From Hydrogenobaculum sp. 3684 (GTDB taxonomy: Bacteria > Aquificota > Aquificia > Aquificales > Aquificaceae), in assembly GCF_000213785.1 (NCBI RefSeq), contig NC_015557.1, forward strand, positions 1,344,664 through 1,408,663: a stretch of 64,000 nt of DNA, written 5' to 3'. How positions within the stretch are numbered: the first letter of the stretch is position 1; every line of letters starts with the position of its first letter. The notes below the pieces were generated by a model. That model searched no databases and had not been told where the DNA came from. It saw nothing but the letters and a program-made list of their open reading frames with translations. The position numbers and the translations under genes are program-made. Shown here one piece after another: positions 53,947 through 62,414 of the stretch.

Positions 53947-54543
53947 TTATGTCCCGCATGAAAAAGATTCTTCTTTTACCACATCTCCATTTGGACTTAG
54001 TTCTTTGTAGACTTCAGCAGAAAAAGAATAAACCTCTACCTGCGGGTTTTTATAGCAATCTCTTGGAAGACCGGCCTTTAGACACGTGTGTTGTAAAAAC
54101 GTTTCCCAGTTCATATTGTATTCTGTGGCTACTTGTGGAAGCAAAAGCCCTGATATTTTGCCGTATTTTACTATAAGCCCATCTCTTCCTATGCATATAT
54201 ATCTTGGATCAGGTATTATGCGCTTTGGTGTAGTTAAAATGCTAAGCTCTATCACTATGTTTTCAAGTTCTTCTTTTTTTAACGGTTCAAACCTTGGGTC
54301 TTTAAAAGCTGCCAACCTAGCTGTGTATACTACCCCAAGCCAAAGCGGATACCTTGCTTCTACAAAACCTATACATCCTCTAAGCTGATGATCTTTGTAT
54401 GTATTTAGTGTGGTGAAAACCCCTTGGGGTTTTGAAAACTTTGCTTTTATATCCTCTTCTACGAAGGGCTCTTTGTTTTCAAACTCCGTCTTTATGCTTT
54501 CCCTTGCCAAGGCAATTAGTTTTTTAGCATCTTTTATATCCAT
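53947..54543 (-). CDS. AMMECR1 domain protein (AmmeMemoRadiSam system protein A)
   Basis: 198 residues with the AMMECR1 core LRGCIGFVEARYPL (near 68-81) and PRFEPLKKEELENIVIELSIL. In many archaea and bacteria this protein is encoded beside a Memo-like protein and a radical SAM enzyme; neither partner is in the window. The biochemical function is unknown. There is an extra Cys-rich C-terminus (LQHTCLKAGLPRDC and a final CGT). Confidence 0.9.
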   Translation of the reverse strand: MDIKDAKKLIALARESIKTEFENKEPFVEEDIKAKFSKPQGVFTTLNTYKDHQLRGCIGFVEARYPLWLGVVYTARLAAFKDPRFEPLKKEELENIVIELSILTTPKRIIPDPRYICIGRDGLIVKYGKISGLLLPQVATEYNMNWETFLQHTCLKAGLPRDCYKNPQVEVYSFSAEVYKELSPNGDVVKEESFSCGT

Positions 54544-54549
54544 AGTTTT

Positions 54550-54555
54550 ATTATA
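54550..54555 (-). promoter_or_regulatory. -10 box of the AMMECR1 gene, leaderless spacing
   Basis: TATAAT preceded by TGT (extended -10 like) ends 6 nt before the ATG; no Shine-Dalgarno sequence. Confidence 0.6.
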
Positions 54556-54582
54556 ACACTTAACAGGTGCTTAAAGTTTTTA

Positions 54583-54588
54583 TATAAT
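54583..54588 (+). promoter_or_regulatory. -10 box of the SHOCT gene, leaderless spacing
   Basis: TATAAT ends 6 nt before the ATG. This promoter and that of the divergent AMMECR1 gene share a 51-nt gap. Confidence 0.6.
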
Positions 54589-54594
54589 AAAATT

Positions 54595-54780
54595 ATGCTT
54601 GTGATGATATTGTGGCTTTTATCTTTGGTGATACTTGTTTTTGGGATTTTAGGGATATTGGGGAAATTGTTTGGAAGTCATAAAGCCAATACGCTAAAAG
54701 CTCTAAACGACAAATATTTAAGAGGGGAAATATCAAAAGAAGAGTACGAACAGGCCAAAAGGGTGTTGGAAAACCTTTGA
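54595..54780 (+). CDS. Small membrane protein with SHOCT domain
   Basis: 61 residues: one N-terminal membrane helix (about 3-26), then a SHOCT motif (NTLKALNDKYLRGEISKEEYEQAKRVLENL) at the C-terminus, the usual place. SHOCT domains are thought to mediate oligomerisation or interaction. The start is supported by the -10 box 6 nt upstream. Confidence 0.75.
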   Translation: MLVMILWLLSLVILVFGILGILGKLFGSHKANTLKALNDKYLRGEISKEEYEQAKRVLENL

Positions 54781-54785
54781 TGTGA

Positions 54786-54791
54786 TATAAT
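54786..54791 (+). promoter_or_regulatory. -10 box of metE
   Basis: TGATATAAT (extended -10) lies 27 nt before the metE ATG, with AGGAGG at 54809-54814: a leadered transcript. The leader is too short for a riboswitch. Confidence 0.6.
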
Positions 54792-54818
54792 AATGTATTT
54801 AAATATTTAGGAGGTATT

Positions 54819-57086
54819 ATGAAAGCACTGGCGTATGGTTATCCAAAATTAGGTGAAAAAAGAGAGTTTAAAAATGCCCTTGAAAGCTTTTGGAAAAAAG
54901 CTATAACAGAAGAACAGTTTTACGAGCAGATGAGAAACATCGAAGCCCAAAGGATAAGAGCTTATTCAGAGAGCGTTGATGAAATCCCTGTGGGAGAGCT
55001 TTCTTTTTACGATTTTATGTTAGATACCGCTCTTATGGTGGGTATGATACCATCTCGCTTCGGTGAGTACAAAGGGCTTGAAACCTATTTTGAAATGGCT
55101 CGTGGCAAATCTGCCATGGAGATGACAAAGTATTTTAACACAAACTATCATTATATAGTCCCGGAGTTAGAATCAAACAATTTTAAGCTTTTAGAAAATA
55201 AACCCAAAAGATGCTATTTAAACGCCAAAGACAAAGTCCAAAACCCAAAACCATACCTAATAGCCCCCTTTACATTTTTAAAACTATCAAAAACCTATAA
55301 AAAAACCACAAAAGATGGTTTTAGTGTTTTGGAAACCTCAAAAATAGAGGATGAGAAAACCCTTTATTACTTTTTAGAACCTCTTTTGGAAGTGTATAAA
55401 GATATTCTTAAAAACCTAAAAACAGAAGGTGTAAATATCGTTTCTTTACAAGACCCAGGCCTAGTGTTTGATCTGAAAGATTATGAAGTAAATGCCGTCA
55501 AAAAAATATACGAGGAGTTAAGTCAAGTATCAGATATAGAGCTAATCACGTATTACGATAGTGTTAGTGCTTATAAAGATATTATAGATTTACCTGTAAA
55601 ACGTATAGGGCTTGATCTTTGCTCAAACGCTGAAAACCTTGAAAACCTTAGAAAATACGGCTTTCCAAAGGACAAAGAGCTTATAGCTGGTATTATAAAC
55701 GGCCGTCAAGTATGGAGAGCAAACCTAAGAGATAAGTTAAAGCTAATAGATGAGCTTTCAAAAATAGCACCAAATTTATCTATTTCAAACTCTGCTCCTC
55801 TTTTACATCTTCCAGTAAATGTTGAGCTTGAAACAAAGATGGACAAAGATCTAAAAGATAGACTTAGCTTTGCCAAGCAAAAGCTTGAAGAACTAAAAAC
55901 CCTCAAAAACGCCTTCTTAGGGGACAAAGAAAGTCTAAAAGAAGTAGAGGCTTCAGCCAAACTTTTTGAAGGAAGCTTTGGTAAAAATCAAGCCGTGATA
56001 GATCGTATAAAAGCTCTAAAAGATAGTGATTTTCAAAGAGAACTTCCTTACAAAGAGCGTATAAAACTCCAGCAAAGCATACTAAACTTGCCTATTTTCC
56101 CCACCACCACCATAGGGTCTTTCCCTCAAACCGAAGAGGTGCGTAAAACCAGAAGCGCTTTTAGATCTGGCAAAATTTCAAAGCAAGAGTATGAGGCTTT
56201 TATTAAAAGCCAGATAGACAACGTCATAGCCTTCCAAGAGGAAATAGGACTTGATGTGCTTGTACATGGGGAGTTTGAGCGTACAGATATGGTGGAGTTT
56301 TTTGCCGAGAAGTTAAAAGGTGTTGCCACCACAGAGCACGGCTGGATCATCTCTTACGGTTCAAGAGGCTATAGACCACCTATCATATACGGCGATGTTT
56401 ACAGAGATGAGCCGATGACACTAAATGAAATACTCTATGCTCAATCAAAAACCCAAAAACCTGTAAAAGGCATGCTAACTGGTCCTGTTACTATACTAAA
56501 TTGGAGCTTTTATAGAGAGGATATACCAAAAAAAGAGGTGGCTTACCAGATAGCCTTAGCTATATTAGACGAGGTAAAAGACTTAGAAAAAAGCGGTATA
56601 AAGATAATACAAATAGACGAACCAGCTTTTAGAGAAGGTACACCCATAAAGAAAAAAGACTGGGAAGATTATTTTGATTGGGCTATAAAATCTTTTAGAC
56701 TGTGCTCAAAAGCAAATCCAAAAACCCAAATACACACTCACATGTGCTACTCAGAGTTTAACGATATCATAGACAAAATATACGATATGGATTTTGATGT
56801 GATATCCATAGAGGCTTCAAGAAGTAAAGGTGAGATTTTAGAGGCTTTTGAGAGATTTGGGAAATGGGACAGACAAATAGGTATAGGTGTGTACGATATT
56901 CACTCGCCAGCTATTCCAAGCGTAGAAGAGATGGAAATTGTGATGAAAAGAGCTATGAAGGTTTTAGATAAATCCCTTTTATGGGTAAACCCTGATTGTG
57001 GTCTTAAAACCAGAAGATGGGAAGAGGTAAAACCAGCCTTAAAAAATATGATGGAAATGGCTTTAAAGCTAAGAAAAGAGGCCTAA
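54819..57086 (+). CDS. metE: Cobalamin-independent methionine synthase
   Basis: A 755-residue two-barrel enzyme that transfers methyl from 5-methyltetrahydropteroyl-triglutamate to homocysteine. Zinc ligands His641 and Cys643 ([10 protein letters not shown]) and Cys727 (NPDCGLKTR) are present. The [10 protein letters not shown] start of the C-terminal barrel is near 428. [11 protein letters not shown] and the N-terminal [12 protein letters not shown] are family hallmarks. Length and spacing match the Escherichia coli enzyme. Confidence 0.96.
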   Translation: MKALAYGYPKLGEKREFKNALESFWKKAITEEQFYEQMRNIEAQRIRAYSESVDEIPVGELSFYDFMLDTALMVGMIPSRFGEYKGLETYFEMARGKSAMEMTKYFNTNYHYIVPELESNNFKLLENKPKRCYLNAKDKVQNPKPYLIAPFTFLKLSKTYKKTTKDGFSVLETSKIEDEKTLYYFLEPLLEVYKDILKNLKTEGVNIVSLQDPGLVFDLKDYEVNAVKKIYEELSQVSDIELITYYDSVSAYKDIIDLPVKRIGLDLCSNAENLENLRKYGFPKDKELIAGIINGRQVWRANLRDKLKLIDELSKIAPNLSISNSAPLLHLPVNVELETKMDKDLKDRLSFAKQKLEELKTLKNAFLGDKESLKEVEASAKLFEGSFGKNQAVIDRIKALKDSDFQRELPYKERIKLQQSILNLPIFPTTTIGSFPQTEEVRKTRSAFRSGKISKQEYEAFIKSQIDNVIAFQEEIGLDVLVHGEFERTDMVEFFAEKLKGVATTEHGWIISYGSRGYRPPIIYGDVYRDEPMTLNEILYAQSKTQKPVKGMLTGPVTILNWSFYREDIPKKEVAYQIALAILDEVKDLEKSGIKIIQIDEPAFREGTPIKKKDWEDYFDWAIKSFRLCSKANPKTQIHTHMCYSEFNDIIDKIYDMDFDVISIEASRSKGEILEAFERFGKWDRQIGIGVYDIHSPAIPSVEEMEIVMKRAMKVLDKSLLWVNPDCGLKTRRWEEVKPALKNMMEMALKLRKEA

Positions 57087-57096
57087 ATTTTATCTG

Positions 57097-58035
57097 ATGT
57101 CAAAAACTGCGGTAGTGCTTTTAAATATGGGCGGACCGGATTCCATGTCCGCCATTCGCCCTTTTTTGTACAATTTATTTTCCGATCACGATATCATACA
57201 AATCCCAAGACCCATTCAAAAACCAGTGGCTTTTTTCATATCTACATTTAGAGCCAAAAAAACAGAGTATTACTATAAGATAATGGGCGGTAAATCCCCT
57301 CAGAAAGAGCAAACCATTCTTCAAAAAAACGCCCTCCAGCAAGCTTTAGGTCAAGATTATATCGTTGAAATAGCGATGAGATATTGGCATCCTTTTACCG
57401 CTGAGGCTATATCAAACTTAGAAAAGGTAAAACCTTCAAAGATAGTGCTTTTACCCCTTTATCCACATTATAGTTCCACCACCACAGGTTCTTCTTTTAA
57501 AGAGTTTTATAGGCTTTTTAAAAAATCAAGTTTAAAAGACACACCTGTAAAAGAGATAAGAGATTATCACAATCATCCGCTTTTTATAAAAGCCTGGACA
57601 GAAAATATTAAAAACAGCGGTATAGACGATGAATATTTTATACTCTTTTCAGCCCATAGCCTGCCTCAAAAGATAATAGACAAAGGAGACCCTTACAAAG
57701 ATCAGATAGAAAAATCTGTAGAGCTTATTATGAAAAACTTTAAAAACAAATATATGATCTCTTATCAAAGCAAAGTAGGGCCAGTGAAGTGGTTAGAGCC
57801 CCCCACCGATAAGACCATAGAAAACTTGGCAAAGCAAGGTATAAAAAAACTTTGCCTCGTGCCTATAAGCTTTGTATCAGAGCATTCAGAAACCCTTTAC
57901 GAGATGGACTACCTTTATAAAAACATGGCTAAAGAACTTGGTATAGAACACTTTAAAAGAGTACCTACCTTGCAGACAAACCCCACTTATATTGAGCTTT
58001 TAAAAGAACTATCCACCAAAGCCTTTGCCACATAA
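57097..58035 (+). CDS. hemH: Ferrochelatase
   Basis: A 312-residue enzyme that inserts Fe2+ into protoporphyrin IX. LLNMGGPD is at the N-terminus. PLYPHYSSTTTGSS (near 128), the metal-site His in FSAHSLPQ (near 188) and the Glu/His in FVSEHSETLYEMD (near 268) are intact. The start is 10 nt after metE. Its last 49 bases overlap the end of the PAP2 gene on the other strand. Confidence 0.94.
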   Translation: MSKTAVVLLNMGGPDSMSAIRPFLYNLFSDHDIIQIPRPIQKPVAFFISTFRAKKTEYYYKIMGGKSPQKEQTILQKNALQQALGQDYIVEIAMRYWHPFTAEAISNLEKVKPSKIVLLPLYPHYSSTTTGSSFKEFYRLFKKSSLKDTPVKEIRDYHNHPLFIKAWTENIKNSGIDDEYFILFSAHSLPQKIIDKGDPYKDQIEKSVELIMKNFKNKYMISYQSKVGPVKWLEPPTDKTIENLAKQGIKKLCLVPISFVSEHSETLYEMDYLYKNMAKELGIEHFKRVPTLQTNPTYIELLKELSTKAFAT

Positions 58036-58511
58036 AAACTAAATACCCCTATCAAAGCACCCGTGATGGTGTCAAGAGGAAAATGAACCCCTACGTAAGA
58101 CCTTTCATACATTATTAAAAAAGCGTAAGAAAAGAAAAATGCTTTCACAAGAGGTTTTTCGTTGTAAGAACCCACCATGGCTATCACAAAAGCCATAGCA
58201 GTGTCCCCAGAGGGAAAAGATCCCCAATAGAGTTTATAAAGAAGATGAACATGTTTTAAAACACTTGCTGGTCTTGGCTGATCAAAGATGTTTTTTAAGG
58301 CCGTCACAAGTATTGTCTCTATGATAAGAGCCACAAGATAAACCTTTAACTTGTATCTTCTAAATGTATATATGTAAGCTAAAAAAGGTAAAAGCACCCA
58401 ACCAGAACCAAAAGATGCATATGTATAAAAAAATCTATCAAAAAATTTATCGTGATGATGGTTTATTAGATTAAAAAGTTCTATGTTTTCTTTGAAAAGC
58501 TCAAAAACCAT
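57987..58511 (-). CDS. PAP2-family membrane phosphatase
   Basis: 174 residues with five or six membrane helices. Phosphatase motifs: KNIFDQPRP (C1, near 68), FPSGDTA (C2, near 95) and RSYVGVHFPLD (C3, near 138), which keeps the nucleophile His. C2 has Asp where most family members have His (PSGH). It may dephosphorylate undecaprenyl pyrophosphate or lipid A. The C-terminal 16 codons lie antisense to the end of hemH. Confidence 0.85.
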   Translation of the reverse strand: MVFELFKENIELFNLINHHHDKFFDRFFYTYASFGSGWVLLPFLAYIYTFRRYKLKVYLVALIIETILVTALKNIFDQPRPASVLKHVHLLYKLYWGSFPSGDTAMAFVIAMVGSYNEKPLVKAFFFSYAFLIMYERSYVGVHFPLDTITGALIGVFSFYVAKALVDSSFKSSI

Positions 58512-58513
58512 TT

Positions 58514-59422
58514 TTAATAAAATTTTTTAACTTGATTTAGATAACCCATTGCAAACTCTTTTCCGCTTACCCTTTTTCCTTTTAAAGACATAATCTCTAA
58601 AATCTCCAAAGGTAAATCTCCAGTGCCTACAAAAAGAGATTTCCCATCGTAAAAAAGCTCACCGGGTTTTAAATTTAGATCTTTTTCTACGATATTTGTT
58701 TTTAGGATTTTAATATTGCGATCGGCTGAAACCCCGTAGGCGTTTGGATATACACCTCTTATCTTGTTGTGTATGCTAAAAGCACTTGTTTTAAAACATA
58801 TTCTTAGCTCTTCTTTTAAAATAGGCATAGCGTATGTGGCTTCTTGGTGATTTTGAGGAATAGGCGTTATTTTACCACTTACCCAGTTTAAAATAGTATC
58901 TTTTAAAAGCTTTGCACCTTTTATAGATAGTTTGTTAGATAGCGTTTCATAATTATCCTCTTGTTCTATAGGTATAGACTCCATAGATAAAATATCTCCC
59001 TCATCCATTTTAGAAGACATCAAAATCACTGTGTTGCCCGTTTGTTTTTCTCCCTGCATCAAAGCCCGTTGGATTGGGGCTGCTCCTCTATACTTTGGAA
59101 GCAAGGACCCGTGAAGGTTTAGCGATTTAAACGTTGGTATTTCAAGCATGGATTTTGGTATTATCTGCCCGTAAGCCACCACTATCATGATGTCTGGTTT
59201 TATATTTAAAAGCTCTTGTTTTATAAAAGAGATTTTTTCTGGCTGGGAGATGTTTAAATTTAGCTCGAGGGCTTTTTGCTTTACAGGAGGGGGCGTGAGT
59301 TTTTGACCTCTTCCAGCTGGTTTATCTGGTTGGGTGATTACAAGGGCTATTTCAAACTCACTGGCTAAAAGCTCCAAAGAGGGCACCGCAAAAGAAGAGG
59401 TACCGCAAAATACTATCCTCAT
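58514..59422 (-). CDS. fmt: Methionyl-tRNA formyltransferase
   Basis: 302 residues from ATG 59422, which overlaps the ubiX stop as ATGA; an in-frame ATG four codons upstream precedes the conserved start [16 protein letters not shown] and is less likely. HGSLLPKYRGAAPIQ (near 107) holds the catalytic His and N10-formyl-THF site, and the C-terminal domain is present. It formylates initiator Met-tRNA. It ends 2 nt before the PAP2 start. Confidence 0.95.
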   Translation of the reverse strand: MRIVFCGTSSFAVPSLELLASEFEIALVITQPDKPAGRGQKLTPPPVKQKALELNLNISQPEKISFIKQELLNIKPDIMIVVAYGQIIPKSMLEIPTFKSLNLHGSLLPKYRGAAPIQRALMQGEKQTGNTVILMSSKMDEGDILSMESIPIEQEDNYETLSNKLSIKGAKLLKDTILNWVSGKITPIPQNHQEATYAMPILKEELRICFKTSAFSIHNKIRGVYPNAYGVSADRNIKILKTNIVEKDLNLKPGELFYDGKSLFVGTGDLPLEILEIMSLKGKRVSGKEFAMGYLNQVKKFY

Positions 59423-59982
59423 GAGGATTTCCACCTTTTGTAGATGTTGTGATCTATCCTTAGGGTATCTAAAACTTTTCCCACTACAAAGTCTATACTT
59501 TCTTCTAAGGTTTTTGGCTTATGATAAAAACCAGGGCTTGCGCTCATTATGATGGCACCGGCGTTTGTTAGTTTTAGCATGTTCTCAAGGTGTATACTGT
59601 TGTAAGGCATCTCTCTTACAAGCATAACAAGAGGTACTCTCTCTTTTAGAGCTGTATCGCATACTCTGTGAATGAGATTTTGGGCAACACCGCTTGCCAC
59701 AGCTCCCAAAGTCCCCATAGAACAAGGCACCACCAAAACTCCTTTAAACTTGCATAAAAAAGACCCGCTTGATATAGGAGCTGCAAAATCTGTATAATCG
59801 TAAACATGGGCTTCTTTTTTAAAAAACTCCTCACCGACTCCTGTTTCATAACCCATTACGTACTTGGCGGTTTTTGACATCACCACATGTAGATCGTAGC
59901 GTTCTTTTAGCACTTCAAAAGTCCTAACAGCGTAAATACTGCCACTGGCACCGGTGATAAGAAGGGCAATAGATTCTTTCAT
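59419..59982 (-). CDS. ubiX: Flavin prenyltransferase UbiX
   Basis: 187 residues. [12 protein letters not shown] at the N-terminus, [13 protein letters not shown] (near 91) and the [20 protein letters not shown] region are typical. It makes the prenylated FMN used by UbiD-type decarboxylases in quinone synthesis; no ubiD is in the window. Both ends overlap neighbours by 4 bp (cmk-ubiX-fmt). Confidence 0.94.
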   Translation of the reverse strand: MKESIALLITGASGSIYAVRTFEVLKERYDLHVVMSKTAKYVMGYETGVGEEFFKKEAHVYDYTDFAAPISSGSFLCKFKGVLVVPCSMGTLGAVASGVAQNLIHRVCDTALKERVPLVMLVREMPYNSIHLENMLKLTNAGAIIMSASPGFYHKPKTLEESIDFVVGKVLDTLRIDHNIYKRWKSS

Positions 59983-60608
59983 AAAACCTTTTTAATATAC
60001 TCCATACAAAGATTTATTACCTCTTCTTTTGTCATACAAGTGGTATCTATTTGTATGGCATCTTCTGCTTTTCTAAAAGGATAATCTTTTCTGTTTTTAT
60101 CGGTTTCATCTCGTTTTAGGATTTTATTTAAAATATCCTCATAAGACCCACCTTCTTCCAAATATCTTCTTAATGCTCTTTCTTTTGGATCTGCGTCTAT
60201 AAAAAACTTTATCGTGGCATCTTTAAATATGTGAGTACCAACATCCCTTCCTTCTACAACGGCGTTATCTTTTACCAAAGACCTTTGAAACACGATTATC
60301 TTTTCCCTTAAACTTGGTTCTTTTGCCACCTCTGACGCTAAAGCCCCTACATATTCTTTTGTAAGTTCTTTTGTTATATCATCATGATCAAAAATTACTT
60401 TTGTTTGTCCTATTAAAAGCTCAAAAACAAGTCTATTTTTTTCTACAGCATCAAAAAAATCTATATTTTTTGATTTTAAAAAACCAATGGCCCTATAAAC
60501 AAGACCTGTATTGAAATAAACATATCCCAAAATCTTAGAAAGCTCCCGCGATACGCTTGATTTACCACTGGAAGCTGGTCCATCTATAGCTATAATTTTA
60601 TAGTTCAC
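59979..60608 (-). CDS. cmk: Cytidylate kinase
   Basis: A 209-residue NMP kinase that phosphorylates CMP and dCMP. The P loop [16 protein letters not shown] is near residue 8, [11 protein letters not shown] is near 122 and the LID region [11 protein letters not shown] is present. The start is GTG at 60608. No ATG is available and the -10 box lies 6 nt upstream, which supports this start. Confidence 0.94.
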   Translation of the reverse strand: MNYKIIAIDGPASSGKSSVSRELSKILGYVYFNTGLVYRAIGFLKSKNIDFFDAVEKNRLVFELLIGQTKVIFDHDDITKELTKEYVGALASEVAKEPSLREKIIVFQRSLVKDNAVVEGRDVGTHIFKDATIKFFIDADPKERALRRYLEEGGSYEDILNKILKRDETDKNRKDYPFRKAEDAIQIDTTCMTKEEVINLCMEYIKKVL

Positions 60609-60614
60609 CTAAAT

Positions 60615-60620
60615 ATTATA
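60615..60620 (-). promoter_or_regulatory. -10 box of cmk, leaderless spacing
   Basis: TATAAT ends 6 nt before the GTG start of cmk; AGG directly abuts the GTG and is too close to act as a normal Shine-Dalgarno. Confidence 0.55.
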
Positions 60621-60643
60621 CATTAAAGCTTAAGTTTAATAAA

Positions 60644-60665
60644 AAGGCCCTAAGCCTAGGGCCTT
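60644..60665 (-). terminator. Rho-independent terminator after the CDGSH/interrupted-gene unit
   Basis: A perfect 9-bp stem (60644-60652 with 60657-60665, 4-nt loop, GGCCCTA core) is followed on the minus strand by TTTATT, extending the T run to five with the stem end. It separates this unit from the cmk promoter. Confidence 0.85.
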
Positions 60666-60671
60666 GCATGT

Positions 60672-60875
60672 TTATTTTAACTCGCCTTCCCAGTATTCGA
60701 TGGCACCAGATATATTTTCAGAGTTTTGTTTTAGGTTATCATACATTGCCTTCATAAAACGCTCACAGCCTTCCACTGGAGCATGCTTTGCTACGTTTTC
60801 AATGTCTTTTAAAAGCTCGTCGTTTTAGGCTTCTATGTAAGCTTTCACTTTTTGTCTGTCAAACTCTTGATCCAT
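60672..60875 (-). pseudogene. Small gene interrupted by one in-frame stop codon
   Basis: Reading the minus strand from ATG 60875 gives 16 codons (MDQEFDRQKVKAYIEA), a TAA at 60825-60827, then 50 more in-frame codons (NDELLKDIENVAKHAPVEGC, ending IEYWEGELK) to a TAA at 60672-60674. The reading frame on both sides of the stop looks like one helical protein of about 67 residues. AAGGAGGG lies 5 nt upstream of the ATG, and a strong terminator follows the second stop. The 3' part has no good start of its own. I do not recognise the family. It is either a recent nonsense mutation or a sequencing error. Confidence 0.7.
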
Positions 60876-60885
60876 AAATCCCTCC

Positions 60886-61074
60886 TTATGTTAATTCTAT
60901 CCTTTCGTTTTCACCGTATATATAAAGCTTTCCTTCAGCTTCGTCTTGGGTCTTTTTGTGAGATCCATCGCAAAATGGAAAACCCTTTGACAGTCCACAC
61001 GTGCAAACCCATTTTTCTTCTTGGGCTTTTACCTGTATAGGTCCTTTGCCACTTAACTTGACAAGTCTTGCCAT
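60886..61074 (-). CDS. CDGSH iron-sulfur domain protein
   Basis: 62 residues with one complete CDGSH motif: CTCGLSKGFPFCDGSH (about residues 24-39), whose three Cys and one His bind a [2Fe-2S] cluster. No membrane anchor is present. AGGAGG precedes the ATG. The interrupted gene starts 10 nt after its stop. Bacterial members are small electron- or cluster-transfer proteins of unclear role. Confidence 0.9.
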   Translation of the reverse strand: MARLVKLSGKGPIQVKAQEEKWVCTCGLSKGFPFCDGSHKKTQDEAEGKLYIYGENERIELT

Positions 61075-61107
61075 AGGTTAAACCTCCTTTGGTTTTTTGA
61101 TAGTTTT

Positions 61108-61136
61108 ATATTAAAGTGTATAGTTTATCTTGTCAA
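61108..61136 (-). promoter_or_regulatory. Promoter of the CDGSH unit
   Basis: Consensus TTGACA (61136-61131), a 17-nt spacer and TAATAT (61113-61108), then a 33-nt leader with AGGAGG at 61083-61088. Confidence 0.65.
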
Positions 61137-61181
61137 GTAGGCACTTTATAGTGAGTAAGTATATAAAAGTATACTTCCTCT

Positions 61182-62384
61182 TTATACAAAAACAGTTTCT
61201 GGTATACCAAAACCGTTGAAGTTGGCAGCATAAACCGTAGTGTAAGCACCCGTTGCCATTATATATATTCTATCGCCTACATCCACATCTGGAAGATATG
61301 TGAAATTTGATATGATATCCATGCTGTCGCAACTAACCCCAGCTATGGTGTAGGGTTTTATCTCGCCTTTTTGTTCAGCATACATAGGATAGCTTATACC
61401 CCCTAAAACTTCCGCAAGCCCGTTAAATACCCCAGTATCTAAGTAAATCCAGTAAGATTCTTCACCGTTTATATATTTTGTGGTTTTACCTATCACAGAA
61501 CTAACCAACACGCCCGCATCTCCTACAAGCCCTCTTCCTGGTTCTATTTGTATTTCCATAGGCTTTATAAGAAAATACTTTTGCAAAAGCGCCTCTATGT
61601 AAGAGCCAATATCTCTTATGCTAAGGGATTCGTATTGATAGTTTACGGGGATACCGCCACCTAAATTTAGCATTGTAAGTTTTATATCTTTGTATATGGC
61701 TTTTTCCCAAAGCTCCCAAGCTTTTTTTATACCTATAAACCAATTTCTTAGATTGTTGCATTGAGAACCCACATGAAATGTAATACCATAAGGCACAAGC
61801 CCTTGGTATTTTGCATACTCAAGAATATCTAAAGCGGTATCTACATCAACGCCAAATTTGTTGGTAAGAGGCCAATCGCTTCCTTCGTTTGGTACTATTA
61901 GCCTTACGTATACTCTTGATCTTGGAGCTATCTTTTTTAACTTATCTATTTCTTTGTATGAATCTATGCTAAAAGCTTTAATACCAGATTTATAAGCGTA
62001 ATCTATAAAATCTAATGGTTTTACCGGGTTGCTAGATATAATTCTTGAACCATCTACTCCAAGTCTTAAGACTTTTTCCAGTTCCCAGGAAGAAGCCACT
62101 TCATAACCACTGCCAAGGTAATTTAGCAAAGCCAATATTTCTTGATGATCGTTTGCTTTTACCGCATAATATATCTTTGCTTCTTTTAAAGCCTCTTGTA
62201 GTTCTATAAACCTCTCTTTTATTCTGTCTAAGTTTATGACTAGAGTCGGGGTTTTTACGCTTTTAAGAACGTCCAATATAAAGGGTTTTCTTAATACTAT
62301 GCTATCAAAATATTGCTTTGCAAACTTATACTGCAAAGGATATACATCCGGTACCTCTTCAGCTTCCAAAACTTTTTCTGGCAT
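61182..62384 (-). CDS. Ornithine/lysine decarboxylase-like PLP enzyme (fold III)
   Basis: A 400-residue alanine-racemase-fold decarboxylase. The PLP Lys lies in YAVKAND (near 72), HVGSQC near 207, the phosphate loop GGGIPV near 245, EPGRGLVGDAG near 285 and GVSCDSMD near 350. The catalytic Cys-Asp of eukaryotic-type ornithine decarboxylase corresponds to CDSMD. An extra 45-residue N-terminus precedes the barrel. It probably makes putrescine or cadaverine for polyamines, which matter in thermophiles; DapDC-type (LysA) activity is less likely. Confidence 0.85.
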   Translation of the reverse strand: MPEKVLEAEEVPDVYPLQYKFAKQYFDSIVLRKPFILDVLKSVKTPTLVINLDRIKERFIELQEALKEAKIYYAVKANDHQEILALLNYLGSGYEVASSWELEKVLRLGVDGSRIISSNPVKPLDFIDYAYKSGIKAFSIDSYKEIDKLKKIAPRSRVYVRLIVPNEGSDWPLTNKFGVDVDTALDILEYAKYQGLVPYGITFHVGSQCNNLRNWFIGIKKAWELWEKAIYKDIKLTMLNLGGGIPVNYQYESLSIRDIGSYIEALLQKYFLIKPMEIQIEPGRGLVGDAGVLVSSVIGKTTKYINGEESYWIYLDTGVFNGLAEVLGGISYPMYAEQKGEIKPYTIAGVSCDSMDIISNFTYLPDVDVGDRIYIMATGAYTTVYAANFNGFGIPETVFV

Positions 62385-62390
62385 AAGATT

Positions 62391-62396
62391 AGTATA
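62391..62396 (-). promoter_or_regulatory. -10 box of the decarboxylase gene, leaderless spacing
   Basis: TATACT ends 6 nt before the ATG; an overlapping TATTAT would give 9 nt. No Shine-Dalgarno sequence. Confidence 0.45.
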
Positions 62397-62414
62397 ATAC
62401 CTTTTTATTAAATT

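Noticed and set aside
53751-54176. A 141-codon plus-strand reading frame over nfi and the AMMECR1 gene
   Set aside because: Both minus-strand genes have clear family motifs; the plus-strand translation is low in any recognisable motif and is a shadow frame.
54781-54818. A riboswitch upstream of metE
   Set aside because: The space between the -10 box and the start is 27 nt, too short for any known aptamer.
60825-60827. The TAA as a recoded amino acid
   Set aside because: No known recoding uses TAA for Sec or Pyl in bacteria with standard code, and other genes here stop normally at TAA.
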